A program made the translations under genes and the position numbers. DNA of 14,258 bases from DXYV01 sp045543215 (GTDB lineage: Bacteria > Bacillota > Clostridia > Oscillospirales > Oscillospiraceae). Positions 1-5,909 of this stretch are shown here, one piece after another. Location of the stretch: positions 1 through 14,258 of the forward strand of contig JAZQMD010000020.1 in the NCBI GenBank assembly GCA_045543215.1. Direction: 5' to 3'. The notes beneath the pieces were generated by a model. It worked only from the letters and a program-made list of their open reading frames with translations. It was not told where the DNA came from and did not search any database. Each line of letters starts with the position of its first letter. The stretch's first letter is position 1.

Positions 1-36
1 GTTATGTATGTGAATCTGCCGAAAATACATTATTTT

Positions 37-113
37 GGCCCGGTAGTTCAGTTGGTTAGAACGCCAGCCTGTCACGCTGGAGGTCGTGAGTTCGAGCCTC
101 ATCCGGGTCGCCA
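37..113 (+). tRNA. tRNA-Asp (GTC)
   Basis: A full cloverleaf can be drawn. The acceptor stem pairs GGCCCGG with CCGGGTC (one G-U), the T arm contains GTTCGAG, and the anticodon loop CTGTCAC places GTC at 71-73. The 3' CCA is encoded at 111-113. This is the first of four tRNA genes in tandem. No promoter is visible in the 36 bases before it, so transcription probably starts outside the window. Confidence 0.97.
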
Positions 114-118
114 TTTAT

Positions 119-194
<76 letters not shown>

Positions 195-218
195 AGGAGC
201 GGCTTTTCGCTCCGATCT

Positions 219-294
219 GCGAGTGTAGCTCATCTGGTAGAGCGCCACCTTGCCAAGGTGGAGGTAGCGAGTTCGAGCCTCGTCACTCGCTCCA
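219..294 (+). tRNA. tRNA-Gly (GCC)
   Basis: The acceptor stem pairs GCGAGTG with CACTCGC, and the anticodon loop TTGCCAA places GCC at 252-254. The discriminator T and encoded CCA lie at 291-294. The last five bases of the gene are the beginning of a perfect 48-bp palindrome (290-337), so the mature 3' end could be base-paired in the precursor; see the separate entry. Confidence 0.97.
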
Positions 295-337
295 AAGTAG
301 GAAAACATATCCATGGATATGTTTTCCTACTTTGGAG
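290..337. repeat. Perfect 48-bp palindrome overlapping the tRNA-Gly 3' end
   Basis: Bases 290-313 are the exact reverse complement of 314-337, centred on CCATGG with no spacer. The left arm begins inside tRNA-Gly, so its last C and TCCA are mirrored as TGGAG at 333-337. A run of seven T lies at 350-356, 12 bases past the stem, which is too far for a standard intrinsic terminator. In RNA it would form a very stable hairpin next to the tRNA 3' processing site. It could be a terminator or attenuator, an RNase III site, or the product of template switching. Confidence 0.85.
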
Positions 338-379
338 TTAGGCATAATATTTTTTTGACAGCATATGATGATGTTAGAT

Positions 380-454
380 GGCGCCATAGCCAAGCGGTAA
401 GGCAAGGGTCTGCAAAATCCTGATTCCCCAGTTCGATTCTGGGTGGCGCCTCCA
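380..454 (+). tRNA. tRNA-Cys (GCA)
   Basis: The acceptor stem pairs GGCGCCA with TGGCGCC. The anticodon stem AGGGT/ATCCT closes the loop CTGCAAA, with GCA at 412-414. The T arm CCCAG-TTCGATT-CTGGG and the encoded TCCA are complete. It lies 85 bases after tRNA-Gly and beyond the palindrome. Confidence 0.97.
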
Positions 455-521
455 GAAGAGTCCCTAGGTCTGTTGGATGCAGGCTTGGGGATATTCTTTT
501 ATTGATTAGGAGGCCAAAACT

Positions 522-767
522 ATGCAGCACAAGTTGTTTCTGCCAACTCTACCTCACTGGAATTATGGAAATAACTGGAGTGGAAGTCTTGGTAAGTTGC
601 GTTTTTTTATGACGACAGAACAGTCTTCCGTGTTGGTTGAGGTGTGGGATCAGGATGTGTGTCGGGAATTAGCCCAAATTCGAAATAGTGCCCAATTTGA
701 GCTAAGCCAAAAGGGGCTGGATGAGATACGGGTTTGGTTGGAGGAACAAAGTGGCTACGTGAACTAG
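522..767 (+). CDS. Small hypothetical protein within the tRNA cluster
   Basis: An 81-residue soluble protein with a very good ribosome site (AGGAGG at 508-513, 8 bases before ATG) and a plain TAG stop. It has no signal peptide, membrane segment or cysteine-metal motif. It is rich in tryptophan (W13, W19, W42, W72). The N-terminal half carries a WNYGNNWSGSLGKLRFF stretch, then a probable strand (VLVEVW) and a C-terminal helix (about 63-76). It reminds me of small conserved proteins of Clostridia that I cannot name with certainty, so no function is given. It sits 67 bases after tRNA-Cys with no promoter I can see between them, so it may be transcribed with the upstream tRNAs. Confidence 0.8.
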   Translation: MQHKLFLPTLPHWNYGNNWSGSLGKLRFFMTTEQSSVLVEVWDQDVCRELAQIRNSAQFELSQKGLDEIRVWLEEQSGYVN

Positions 768-776
768 GTCCATCTC

Positions 777-805
777 TTGACAAGTTCTCGCAGAAACTTT
801 ATAAT
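777..805 (+). promoter_or_regulatory. Consensus sigma-A promoter for tRNA-Pro
   Basis: TTGACA at 777-782, exactly 17 bases, then TATAAT at 800-805: both boxes match the consensus perfectly. The start site would be near 812, seven bases before tRNA-Pro, which fits a tRNA promoter. It begins just after the stop of the small protein gene, so tRNA-Pro is an independent unit. Confidence 0.9.
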
Positions 806-818
806 TAAAACGTTATTT

Positions 819-895
819 CGGGGTGTGGCGAAGTTTGGTATCGCGCATGGTTCGGGTCCATGAGGCCCCGGGTTCGAATCCCGGCACTCCGACCA
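819..895 (+). tRNA. tRNA-Pro (CGG)
   Basis: The acceptor stem pairs CGGGGTG with CACTCCG (one G-U). The anticodon stem CATGG/CCATG closes the loop TTCGGGT, with CGG at 853-855. The T arm CCGGG-TTCGAAT-CCCGG is perfect and ACCA is encoded at 892-895. Confidence 0.97.
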
Positions 896-922
896 AAATG
901 CATTGATAAAAAGATATGAAGT

Positions 923-952
923 AAAAATACCGCACATAAGTGTGGTATTTTT
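923..952 (+). terminator. Intrinsic terminator after tRNA-Pro
   Basis: A 13-bp stem AAAAATACCGCAC / GTGTGGTATTTTT (one G-U pair) with loop ATAA, 28 bases after the tRNA. The A-run and T-run flank the GC core, so it should work in both directions. Confidence 0.85.
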
Positions 953-1017
953 GCATTAAAAACGGGAAATTTGGTTACTGCTCAGAGTGAACACAGACTG
1001 GAGTGGCAAACGGTGTG

Positions 1018-1262
1018 ATGAAGACCTGGAAAGTTAAAATAGATGATTATATGCATGATATTGTATGTGATATTGATGAAAACTGTTATGTCCTATACGT
1101 AGATGATGATCATATCAAAACGATATATCGAAAACGGTTTGGCTGTAATATCTTATCTTAGCTTCTTATGGAGAGGGTGTGACTCCCTCGACATCTACGC
1201 TTGTTTTTTGGGGTATCATTGTTGTCTATGTTAGTTTGGCTATGAGGAAATATAAGGGATGA
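1018..1262 (+). pseudogene. Possible frameshifted small membrane-protein gene
   Basis: Two adjoining frames look like halves of one protein. The first runs ATG 1018 to TAG 1161 (47 residues) and is strand-rich, with KTWKVKIDDY and CYVLYVDDDHIKTIYRKR. The second, one frame back, is open from 1149 to TGA 1260-1262 and reads a linker (YGEGVTPSTST), a hydrophobic helix (LVFWGIIVVYVSLAM) and a basic end (RKYKG). A shift in 1149-1161 would give about 81 residues: a small cytosolic beta domain plus one membrane helix. A weak GGAGTGG lies at 1000-1006, and GTG 1015 could be the start. A strong terminator follows five bases after the second stop, as expected of a gene end. Two separate tiny genes or chance are alternatives. 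I do not recognise the family. Confidence 0.35.
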
Positions 1263-1266
1263 AATG

Positions 1267-1302
1267 AAAGGTGGGGGCATTGTTATAGATGCCCCCGCCT
1301 TT
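1267..1302. terminator. Strong bidirectional terminator between converging units
   Basis: Stem GGTGGGGGCAT (1270-1280) / ATGCCCCCGCC (1289-1299), loop of 8, with AAA on the left and TTTATTGTT on the right extending the pairing. It lies between the + strand small gene and the 3' end of the - strand transporter operon, and can serve both. Confidence 0.85.
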
Positions 1303-1346
1303 ATTGTTATTCCGCTTGAATCAGTTGGTTGCACGGGTGAAAGAAA

Positions 1347-2105
1347 TCAGACTCGGACTGCAAACTCACGGCTCCTACAGACCAGCTTTTCAACAAAGGG
1401 GGAAGCAGGGGCTTTTAGAAGCTGGCTGGGAGGGGCATATTGTTGGATGTGCCCTGCCTCCATTACCATGGTGCGGGTTCCCAGTTTGAGTGCCTCCCCG
1501 ATGTCGTGAGTGACAAAGAGAATAGTCAAGTTGCGTTCTTGGTGGATCCGTAAAATTTCGTCTTGTAGCTGATCCCGGGTGATCTCATCCACCGCACCAA
1601 AAGGCTCATCCATAAGCAGAATATCAGGAGAAGATGCCAGTGCGCGGGCAATGCCTACACGTTGGCGCTGTCCACCGGACAGCTCCCGAGGATAGCGGAG
1701 CCCCAGAGTTGGATTTAGCCCCACTTGCTCTAGTAGAGAGGCTATTTTTTCCCGCCGCTCTCTTTTTGACCAGCCGCTCATCTTGGAGATGGAGGGTACA
1801 TAGGCGATATTTTTCTCCACCGTCATATGGGGGAAGAGCCCCACGTTCTGGATGACGTATCCAATACGCCGACGCAGGCAGGCCGGATCAGACTGCCTCA
1901 CATCTTGCCCATGGACAAACACCCGGCCTTGGTCAGGTGTAATCAGTCCGTTTATCAGCTTGATTACTGTGGTCTTGCCACAGCCAGAGCGACCGATCAT
2001 GGTTATAAATTCACCGGCTGGCACATCCAAGTCGAAGTCCTTTAATACCTTCTGGGTGGAGTAGGACTTGTAGACCCGCTCAAACCGAATGACAGGTTCC
2101 GCCAT
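1347..2105 (-). CDS. Osmoprotectant (glycine betaine/carnitine/choline-type) ABC transporter, ATP-binding protein
   Basis: A 252-residue ABC ATPase that powers uptake of a quaternary-amine osmolyte together with the permease and lipoprotein just upstream. All motifs are present: Walker A GRSGCGKT (38-45), Q-loop Q86, signature LSGGQ (142-146), Walker B ILLMDEP (162-168) and switch H200. The sequence is closest in style to OpuCA/OsmV/ProV. It stops shortly after the ATPase fold, so the C-terminal CBS pair that many OpuCA proteins use to sense ionic strength is missing. The start ATG has GGAGGGG a few bases upstream and lies 3 bases after the lipoprotein stop, so the two are translated from one message. 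The substrate cannot be fixed from sequence alone. Confidence 0.93.
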   Translation of the reverse strand: MAEPVIRFERVYKSYSTQKVLKDFDLDVPAGEFITMIGRSGCGKTTVIKLINGLITPDQGRVFVHGQDVRQSDPACLRRRIGYVIQNVGLFPHMTVEKNIAYVPSISKMSGWSKRERREKIASLLEQVGLNPTLGLRYPRELSGGQRQRVGIARALASSPDILLMDEPFGAVDEITRDQLQDEILRIHQERNLTILFVTHDIGEALKLGTRTMVMEAGHIQQYAPPSQLLKAPASPFVEKLVCRSREFAVRV

Positions 2106-2108
2106 GGA

Positions 2109-3047
2109 TTACCCCTCCAGTAGGCCTTTCTCCGTTAGGAAAGCCAGAGCTACCTCCCGCTCATCCTGTCCCTCCACTTCAACCTGATAGTTGAGCTGGG
2201 ACATCTCCTGGTCACTTAAGATACCATCCATTTTCATCAGAGTCTCCTCCAGTCCAGGGAAGCGTTCCAATGCATCTTCCCGAACCACGGTGGAGCAAAA
2301 GTAATTTGCCTGTAATTGAAGGTCATCAGCCAAGGTGACTACTTGGGCATCGGGGTTGCCCAACTGAGCATCGGTGGTGAAGGCATTGGTCACGTCGATA
2401 TCTCCAGAAGCCAGAGCCTGGTATTTTAGGCCGATGTCGATATCGGAAACTGTCTTAAACTGGAGGCCATAAGTTTCACAAAGCAGAGAAAAACCGTCCG
2501 CCCGCTCAATATAATCCGGGTTACCGCCAAAATTCAACTCCCCAGCCACCGCAGCCAGATCACTGGTATTTTGTAGACCATACTGTTGGGCCACCTCGCT
2601 GCGCACAGCCACGGTATAGGTATTGTTAAAGCCATATAGTCCCAGCCAGGTCATACCGAATTTTTCCTCGTATTCCTCTTTGAGCCTTAGGAACATCTCA
2701 TCATCAGGCAGTTCACCCACCGTGTGATCCAGTACCATCACCCAGCCGCTGGAGGTATATTCGGGGTATAGATCAAACTCTCCTTTCTCCATGGCGGGGT
2801 GGATGTTATTGGTGCCACCGCCGATTCCCTTGGTAACTTCTACAGTGTAGTCTGTTTCGTGCTCAATCAGAAGTCCAAGCATTTCCCCAAGAATATATTG
2901 CTCCGTCATGGGCTTGGTGGCGATCCGAACGGCCGGAAGTGGACTGGAGGAGGCGCTGGGGGTGGCGGAGGAATTAGAGCAGCCAAACAGGGCCGACAGC
3001 AAGGAGGTCGCCAGGAGAATGGTAAATAGCTTTTTATAATGTTTCAT
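2109..3047 (-). CDS. Osmoprotectant ABC transporter, substrate-binding lipoprotein (OpuCC/OsmX-like)
   Basis: A 312-residue lipoprotein that captures substrate outside the membrane for the permease. The N-terminus has KHYKK, a hydrophobic stretch (7-21) and lipobox LFGC with lipidated C23, followed by a Ser/Pro/Ala-rich linker (24-38). The mature part has OpuAC-family features: KPMTEQYILGEML (45-57), the family hallmark DLYPEYTSSGW (92-102), and NAFTTDAQL (221-229), matching the usual Y-S-TD segment. The length fits OpuBC/OpuCC proteins. It starts 3 bases after the permease stop, with GAGGT about 12 bases upstream of ATG. Choline, betaine or carnitine are all possible ligands. Confidence 0.93.
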   Translation of the reverse strand: MKHYKKLFTILLATSLLSALFGCSNSSATPSASSSPLPAVRIATKPMTEQYILGEMLGLLIEHETDYTVEVTKGIGGGTNNIHPAMEKGEFDLYPEYTSSGWVMVLDHTVGELPDDEMFLRLKEEYEEKFGMTWLGLYGFNNTYTVAVRSEVAQQYGLQNTSDLAAVAGELNFGGNPDYIERADGFSLLCETYGLQFKTVSDIDIGLKYQALASGDIDVTNAFTTDAQLGNPDAQVVTLADDLQLQANYFCSTVVREDALERFPGLEETLMKMDGILSDQEMSQLNYQVEVEGQDEREVALAFLTEKGLLEG

Positions 3048-3050
3048 AGA

Positions 3051-3692
3051 TTAACTACCTCGTTTCTTAAAATATTGCTCCAGTATGCCAAGAAGTAGGT
3101 CGCAGATTAAGGCTATCAAGGCAATTAAGATGCTTCCTGCTGCCGTCATGACTGGATTGTAAATGGTAATGCCCCGGTAGATGGCTACACCAAGGCCACC
3201 CGCACCCACAAAGGAGGCAATGCCTGCCACCGAGATGGTCATAACCACCATGTTGCGAAGGCCGGCAAGGATTACCCCTGCGGCTATGGGGAGTTTGATC
3301 CGGATCAGGGTCTGACCGGGGGTGCTACCCATGCCACGGGCAGCCTCCAGGATATCTGGATCTAGGGTAGTCAATCCTACATAGGTATTGCGTACCATGG
3401 GCATGACGCCGTAGATGACTAGGGCAAAAATAGCGGTTTTGTTTCCAATCCCGGTGAAAGGGATCAAAATGCCTAGCAGGGAGATGGCAGGGATAGTGTA
3501 TAGGACATTGCATGCACCCATGATCCAAGGGGCCATGCTAAGGCATTCGGAGATCCAAACACCGAGTAAAAGTCCTATAACGGCGGAGATCAGGATGGAA
3601 GAAAAGGCCAGTGCGAGGTGATCTAAGAGAAGCTGAATAAACCAATCTGACCGCTGCCGATATAGGTCAAAAATGGATGTAATTAGTTGCAT
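3051..3692 (-). CDS. Osmoprotectant ABC transporter, permease (OpuCB/OsmW-like)
   Basis: A 213-residue inner-membrane permease with about five to six hydrophobic helices. The ABC-coupling loop EAARGMGSTPGQTLIRIKLP (116-135) has the canonical EAA...G...LP pattern. I take ATG at 3692 as the start. A TTG at 3704 would add four residues, but neither has its own Shine-Dalgarno site. Instead a short leader frame with a strong ribosome site ends at 3683, just beyond this ATG, which suggests coupled translation. It is the only permease in the operon, whereas OpuB/OpuC operons of Bacillus have two, so a homodimer is inferred. Confidence 0.92.
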   Translation of the reverse strand: MQLITSIFDLYRQRSDWFIQLLLDHLALAFSSILISAVIGLLLGVWISECLSMAPWIMGACNVLYTIPAISLLGILIPFTGIGNKTAIFALVIYGVMPMVRNTYVGLTTLDPDILEAARGMGSTPGQTLIRIKLPIAAGVILAGLRNMVVMTISVAGIASFVGAGGLGVAIYRGITIYNPVMTAAGSILIALIALICDLLLGILEQYFKKRGS

Positions 3693-3793
3693 AGGGGAAT
3701 CCAAATATTGGTGGGGCTCTGTCGTCGAATGTGCAGGCCAACAAGGGACTTACTTTGAAGTAAGACTATATATGGGTTTGCAGGCTGGTTCAT
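3683..3793 (-). CDS. Candidate leader peptide overlapping the permease start
   Basis: A 36-residue frame beginning ATG at 3793, with GGAGG at 3805-3801 (7-base spacer), the best ribosome site in this operon. It starts MNQPANPYIVLLQS and its TAA (3685-3683) lies five bases beyond the permease ATG (3692-3690), giving a 10-base overlap. Such an arrangement is typical of translational coupling. The peptide has no recognisable domain. A 16-base palindrome (3749-3764) lies within it. It could be a real leader or a chance frame that delivers ribosomes. Confidence 0.45.
   Translation of the reverse strand: MNQPANPYIVLLQSKSLVGLHIRRQSPTNIWIPLCN
3749..3764. repeat. Short palindrome in the Opu operon leader
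   Basis: CTTACTTTGAAGTAAG: seven perfectly paired bases each side of TG. It lies about 90 bases downstream of the proposed operon promoter and about 60 bases before the permease start. It could be an operator or a small RNA hairpin; the arms are too short to decide. Confidence 0.35.
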
Positions 3794-3855
3794 AGTGTAA
3801 CCTCCATGTTTGTTAGGCAGCATTTAAAGTTTATAGTGTAGATAGGTTGGACTGT

Positions 3856-3884
3856 ATTATAATATCATGTCCCATTGGCGGAAA
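3856..3884 (-). promoter_or_regulatory. Probable promoter of the Opu operon
   Basis: On the - strand a perfect TATAAT (3861-3856) follows TTTCCG (3884-3879) after 17 bases. The -35 box is poor (3 of 6), which would suit an activated or stress-regulated promoter. The start site would be near 3849, about 55 bases before the leader ATG. Confidence 0.5.
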
Positions 3885-4033
3885 GAAAGCAGAATATTGT
3901 TGCATTGTAATGGAATAAATAGAGATTTGTTTTGTTAATTTTGACAGTTTATGGTGTTAAAAGGAGGGAGCATATAGATTCAAATGGGGTGTGGCGGGGG
4001 AGATACTGTGAAAAGGAAAATTCGATATAAAAC

Positions 4034-4066
4034 TGAGGGAGAGGCCCCTGAGCAGGCCTCTCCTCA
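4034..4066. terminator. Hairpin terminator after the orphan - strand frame
   Basis: TGAG-G-GAGAGGCC (4034-4046) pairs with GGCCTCTCCTCA (4055-4066), with one bulged G and an 8-base loop. On the - strand it is followed by GTTTTATA, and on the + strand by TTTATT. It lies 27 bases past the stop of the 4093-4281 frame and would keep that transcript out of the Opu operon. Confidence 0.75.
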
Positions 4067-4092
4067 TTTATTAAAAATAGATGGGAAAGAAC

Positions 4093-4281
4093 TTATTTAC
4101 GCATAATTACCGTAGCTGCAAATTCAGCTCCGAAGTAACTGCCGTAGATTGAAAGACGGTCGCCAGTTTTAATGGTGCCGAAGAGGATGGATGCACCGGT
4201 GGCACTGATGATATTGGTGGAAGAGATGGCACGCAGGGTCACAAAAGTGTTGTCCTCAAGCATAGAGGAAGGCCCAGACAA
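4093..4281 (-). CDS. Short hypothetical protein, possibly a decayed gene end
   Basis: A 62-residue frame with a TTG start; an internal ATG at 4263 would give 56 residues. Neither start has a ribosome site. The sequence is Thr/Ser/Ala/Gly-rich and strand-like (TFVTLRAISSTN, GASILFGTIKTGDRLSIYG), ending AATVIMRK, like the tail of a beta-rich extracellular domain. Just upstream another frame reads TVPTSAAQFSDVTGHFVWAF without a stop until 4258-4256. It overlaps the start of this frame, so the two may be one gene broken by a frameshift. A promoter sits upstream and a terminator downstream. I do not recognise the family. Confidence 0.4.
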   Translation of the reverse strand: MSGPSSMLEDNTFVTLRAISSTNIISATGASILFGTIKTGDRLSIYGSYFGAEFAATVIMRK

Positions 4282-4334
4282 AATGGCCGGTTACATCACT
4301 GAATTGGGCAGCAGAGGTAGGAACAGTCAGACAA

Positions 4335-4363
4335 ATTATAGCGTCTGAAGGTAAAAAATGCAA
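4335..4363 (-). promoter_or_regulatory. Promoter upstream of the orphan frame
   Basis: On the - strand TTGCAT (4363-4358), 17 bases, then a perfect TATAAT (4340-4335). It points at the 4093-4281 frame, with a start site near 4328. It also lies close behind the deacetylase gene, whose terminator I could not find. Confidence 0.5.
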
Positions 4364-4404
4364 CAATATCTTGGGTTGTGGGAGGAAATTTTATGCTTGG
4401 GTCG

Positions 4405-5166
4405 TTATGGATCTAGGCTGCGGTAGATCGTTCCATTGACAGGTGTCAGACCTCGAGCGGCAAAGAGTTCGTCTACCGTGACCAGGCGATAGCCTTGCTC
4501 CATGAGGGTATCGGCTGCCTCCAGGGCTGCGTCCACGCTTTGGGGAAAAATGTCATGCAAGAGAACAATGGCGCCATCCTGGGCATGGGAAAGAATATGG
4601 GTCACAACCCGCCGGGTATCTCGATCTCGCCAGTCTTCCGGATCAACCGACCATAGAATGATGGGCGCCTGGGCCCAGTTCTGCACGCTGCTGTCCACAA
4701 AGCCATAGGGAGGACGCAGGGCAAACTCGGTCTGCCCGGTGAGAGCGGTGAGCAGATCGCGGGTGGTGTCTACTTGGGCACGGAACTGGGCCTGGTTCAG
4801 ACCTGCCAGTCCCTGGGAGGAGGAATGGTCGTAGGTATGCAGGCCAATTTGATGTCCCTCGTTGGCTATGCGGCGCACTAGGTCATGGTTGTCCGCTGCC
4901 ATGGATCCTACCACGAAAAAGGTGGCGTGTATGCCCCGCTGGGCAAGGCCATCCAAGAGAATCGTGGTGGTGACCGCAGAAGGGCCATCGTCAAAGGTGA
5001 GGGCAATGAGGGGAGTATCCTCTTCCTGGGACAGTTCTGCCGTGCCGCCAGTGAATAGGGCGGGACTACTGTCTGAGCCGGTGGTGCGGATCATCCAGAC
5101 TGCAAGAAGAGTTATGACGATGGAGAAAACACCCACCCGTCTCAAATATTGTTTCCATGTACGCAA
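4405..5166 (-). CDS. Membrane-anchored polysaccharide deacetylase (NodB/CE4 family)
   Basis: A 253-residue enzyme expected to remove N-acetyl groups from peptidoglycan or another envelope glycan outside the cell. A basic N-terminus and one helix (about 12-26) form a signal anchor. All five CE4 motifs are present: TFDDGP (57-62, base and metal Asp), HTYDH (110-114, metal His pair), RPPYG (151-155), SVDPEDW (173-179) and LLHD (202-205), so it should be active. The start is TTG, with a GGTGGGG-like site 5 bases upstream and no ATG farther up in frame. That ribosome site can pair in a hairpin (5170-5216). It follows the DUF2461 gene by 71 bases. Glycan target unknown. Confidence 0.93.
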   Translation of the reverse strand: MRTWKQYLRRVGVFSIVITLLAVWMIRTTGSDSSPALFTGGTAELSQEEDTPLIALTFDDGPSAVTTTILLDGLAQRGIHATFFVVGSMAADNHDLVRRIANEGHQIGLHTYDHSSSQGLAGLNQAQFRAQVDTTRDLLTALTGQTEFALRPPYGFVDSSVQNWAQAPIILWSVDPEDWRDRDTRRVVTHILSHAQDGAIVLLHDIFPQSVDAALEAADTLMEQGYRLVTVDELFAARGLTPVNGTIYRSLDP

Positions 5167-5169
5167 AAC

Positions 5170-5216
5170 GCCCCACCGCCTTTTATCTGTTCCAGAACAG
5201 TATGTACGGTGGGGGC
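5170..5216 (-). promoter_or_regulatory. Hairpin covering the deacetylase ribosome-binding region
   Basis: On the - strand GCCCCCACCG (5216-5207) pairs with CGGTGGGGC (5178-5170), with one bulge. A smaller hairpin CTGTT/AACAG sits inside the loop. The 3' arm contains the only Shine-Dalgarno-like bases before the TTG start, and GTTTTG follows. It may therefore be a translational gate, or a leaky terminator after the DUF2461 gene. Confidence 0.5.
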
Positions 5217-5237
5217 TAATTTTATTTCATTTTAATA

Positions 5238-5909
5238 TTAGACAGGGGAGGGATCGTTATCCAAGGTGGATAAATAGTCATAGAGAGGAAGGAGGAAATG
5301 GAAGCCTTCGGTCAGCCGCTTGGCAAACTCAGGGGCGTAAAGATCCTCGGTAAGAGGTTCCTGGTGGATAAAGGAAAAGGATTTTTTATTGTACCATCGG
5401 GCCAGCCTGGGATGAGGTGCTGGACGATCTCTCTTATAATCGGGACCGTCCAGCAGGAATTCAGATTGACCTTCTACCTTGTTCAGTAGGCCAAGAGCGG
5501 TTTTGGGATCTTGGTCCATACGGGCGCGCAGTTTGGCCATGGTCACTGGTTTGGCCACGTAGTAGCCCAGGCCAAAATTCCAGCCTTGAGGTTCCAGTTC
5601 AAACCAGAGAGAGGGATGGGAGGTAAAAAGCTGAGTCGGCCGCGCCATGCAAAACCATAAATGATCCTTATAGGGACCTCTGCCGTGGAGCCGCCGGGCA
5701 TCCCGGTAAATACGGCTTACACGGCGGGTCATACCTCGCTTGGCACATTCCTGCTCCAAGGCCCCATGCACTTGGTGGCAGAGCTCCTGCATGGGACGGT
5801 ACAGGTACTCCAGATATTCCTGTTTATGGGCTTCAAACCAGCTTCGTTCATTGTTAAAACGGATGCCCCACATAAAATCAATGGTTTTTTGGGAAAAGCC
5901 TTTAAACAT
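5238..5909 (-). CDS. DUF2461 family protein
   Basis: A 223-residue protein of the DUF2461 (TIGR02453) family, whose biochemical role is not established. Family marks are NNERSWFEAHK (19-29) near the N-terminus and RIYRDARRLHGRGPYKDHLWF-type sequence at 66-86, matching the usual R-x-RD-RF-x-DK-x-PYK block. There is no signal peptide or membrane segment. The length is normal for the family. Its ATG overlaps the stop of the VanW-family gene by 8 bases, so the two are very likely translationally coupled. Confidence 0.9.
   Translation of the reverse strand: MFKGFSQKTIDFMWGIRFNNERSWFEAHKQEYLEYLYRPMQELCHQVHGALEQECAKRGMTRRVSRIYRDARRLHGRGPYKDHLWFCMARPTQLFTSHPSLWFELEPQGWNFGLGYYVAKPVTMAKLRARMDQDPKTALGLLNKVEGQSEFLLDGPDYKRDRPAPHPRLARWYNKKSFSFIHQEPLTEDLYAPEFAKRLTEGFHFLLPLYDYLSTLDNDPSPV

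Noticed and set aside
355..369. TTGACA (355-360) with TATGAT (364-369) before tRNA-Cys as a promoter
   Set aside because: The spacing is only 3 bases, and no -10 box lies 16-18 bases after TTGACA, where the tRNA itself begins.
3941..4106. TTGACA at 3941 and a 40-codon + strand frame 3984-4106 with AAGGAGG upstream
   Set aside because: No -10 box at the right distance; the ribosome site is 16 bases from the ATG; the frame runs through the terminator hairpin and into the antisense gene end.
4862..5353. A 163-residue + strand frame
   Set aside because: It is the antisense shadow of the deacetylase gene and the DUF2461 3' end; its sequence is low-complexity Arg/Ser and there is no ribosome site.
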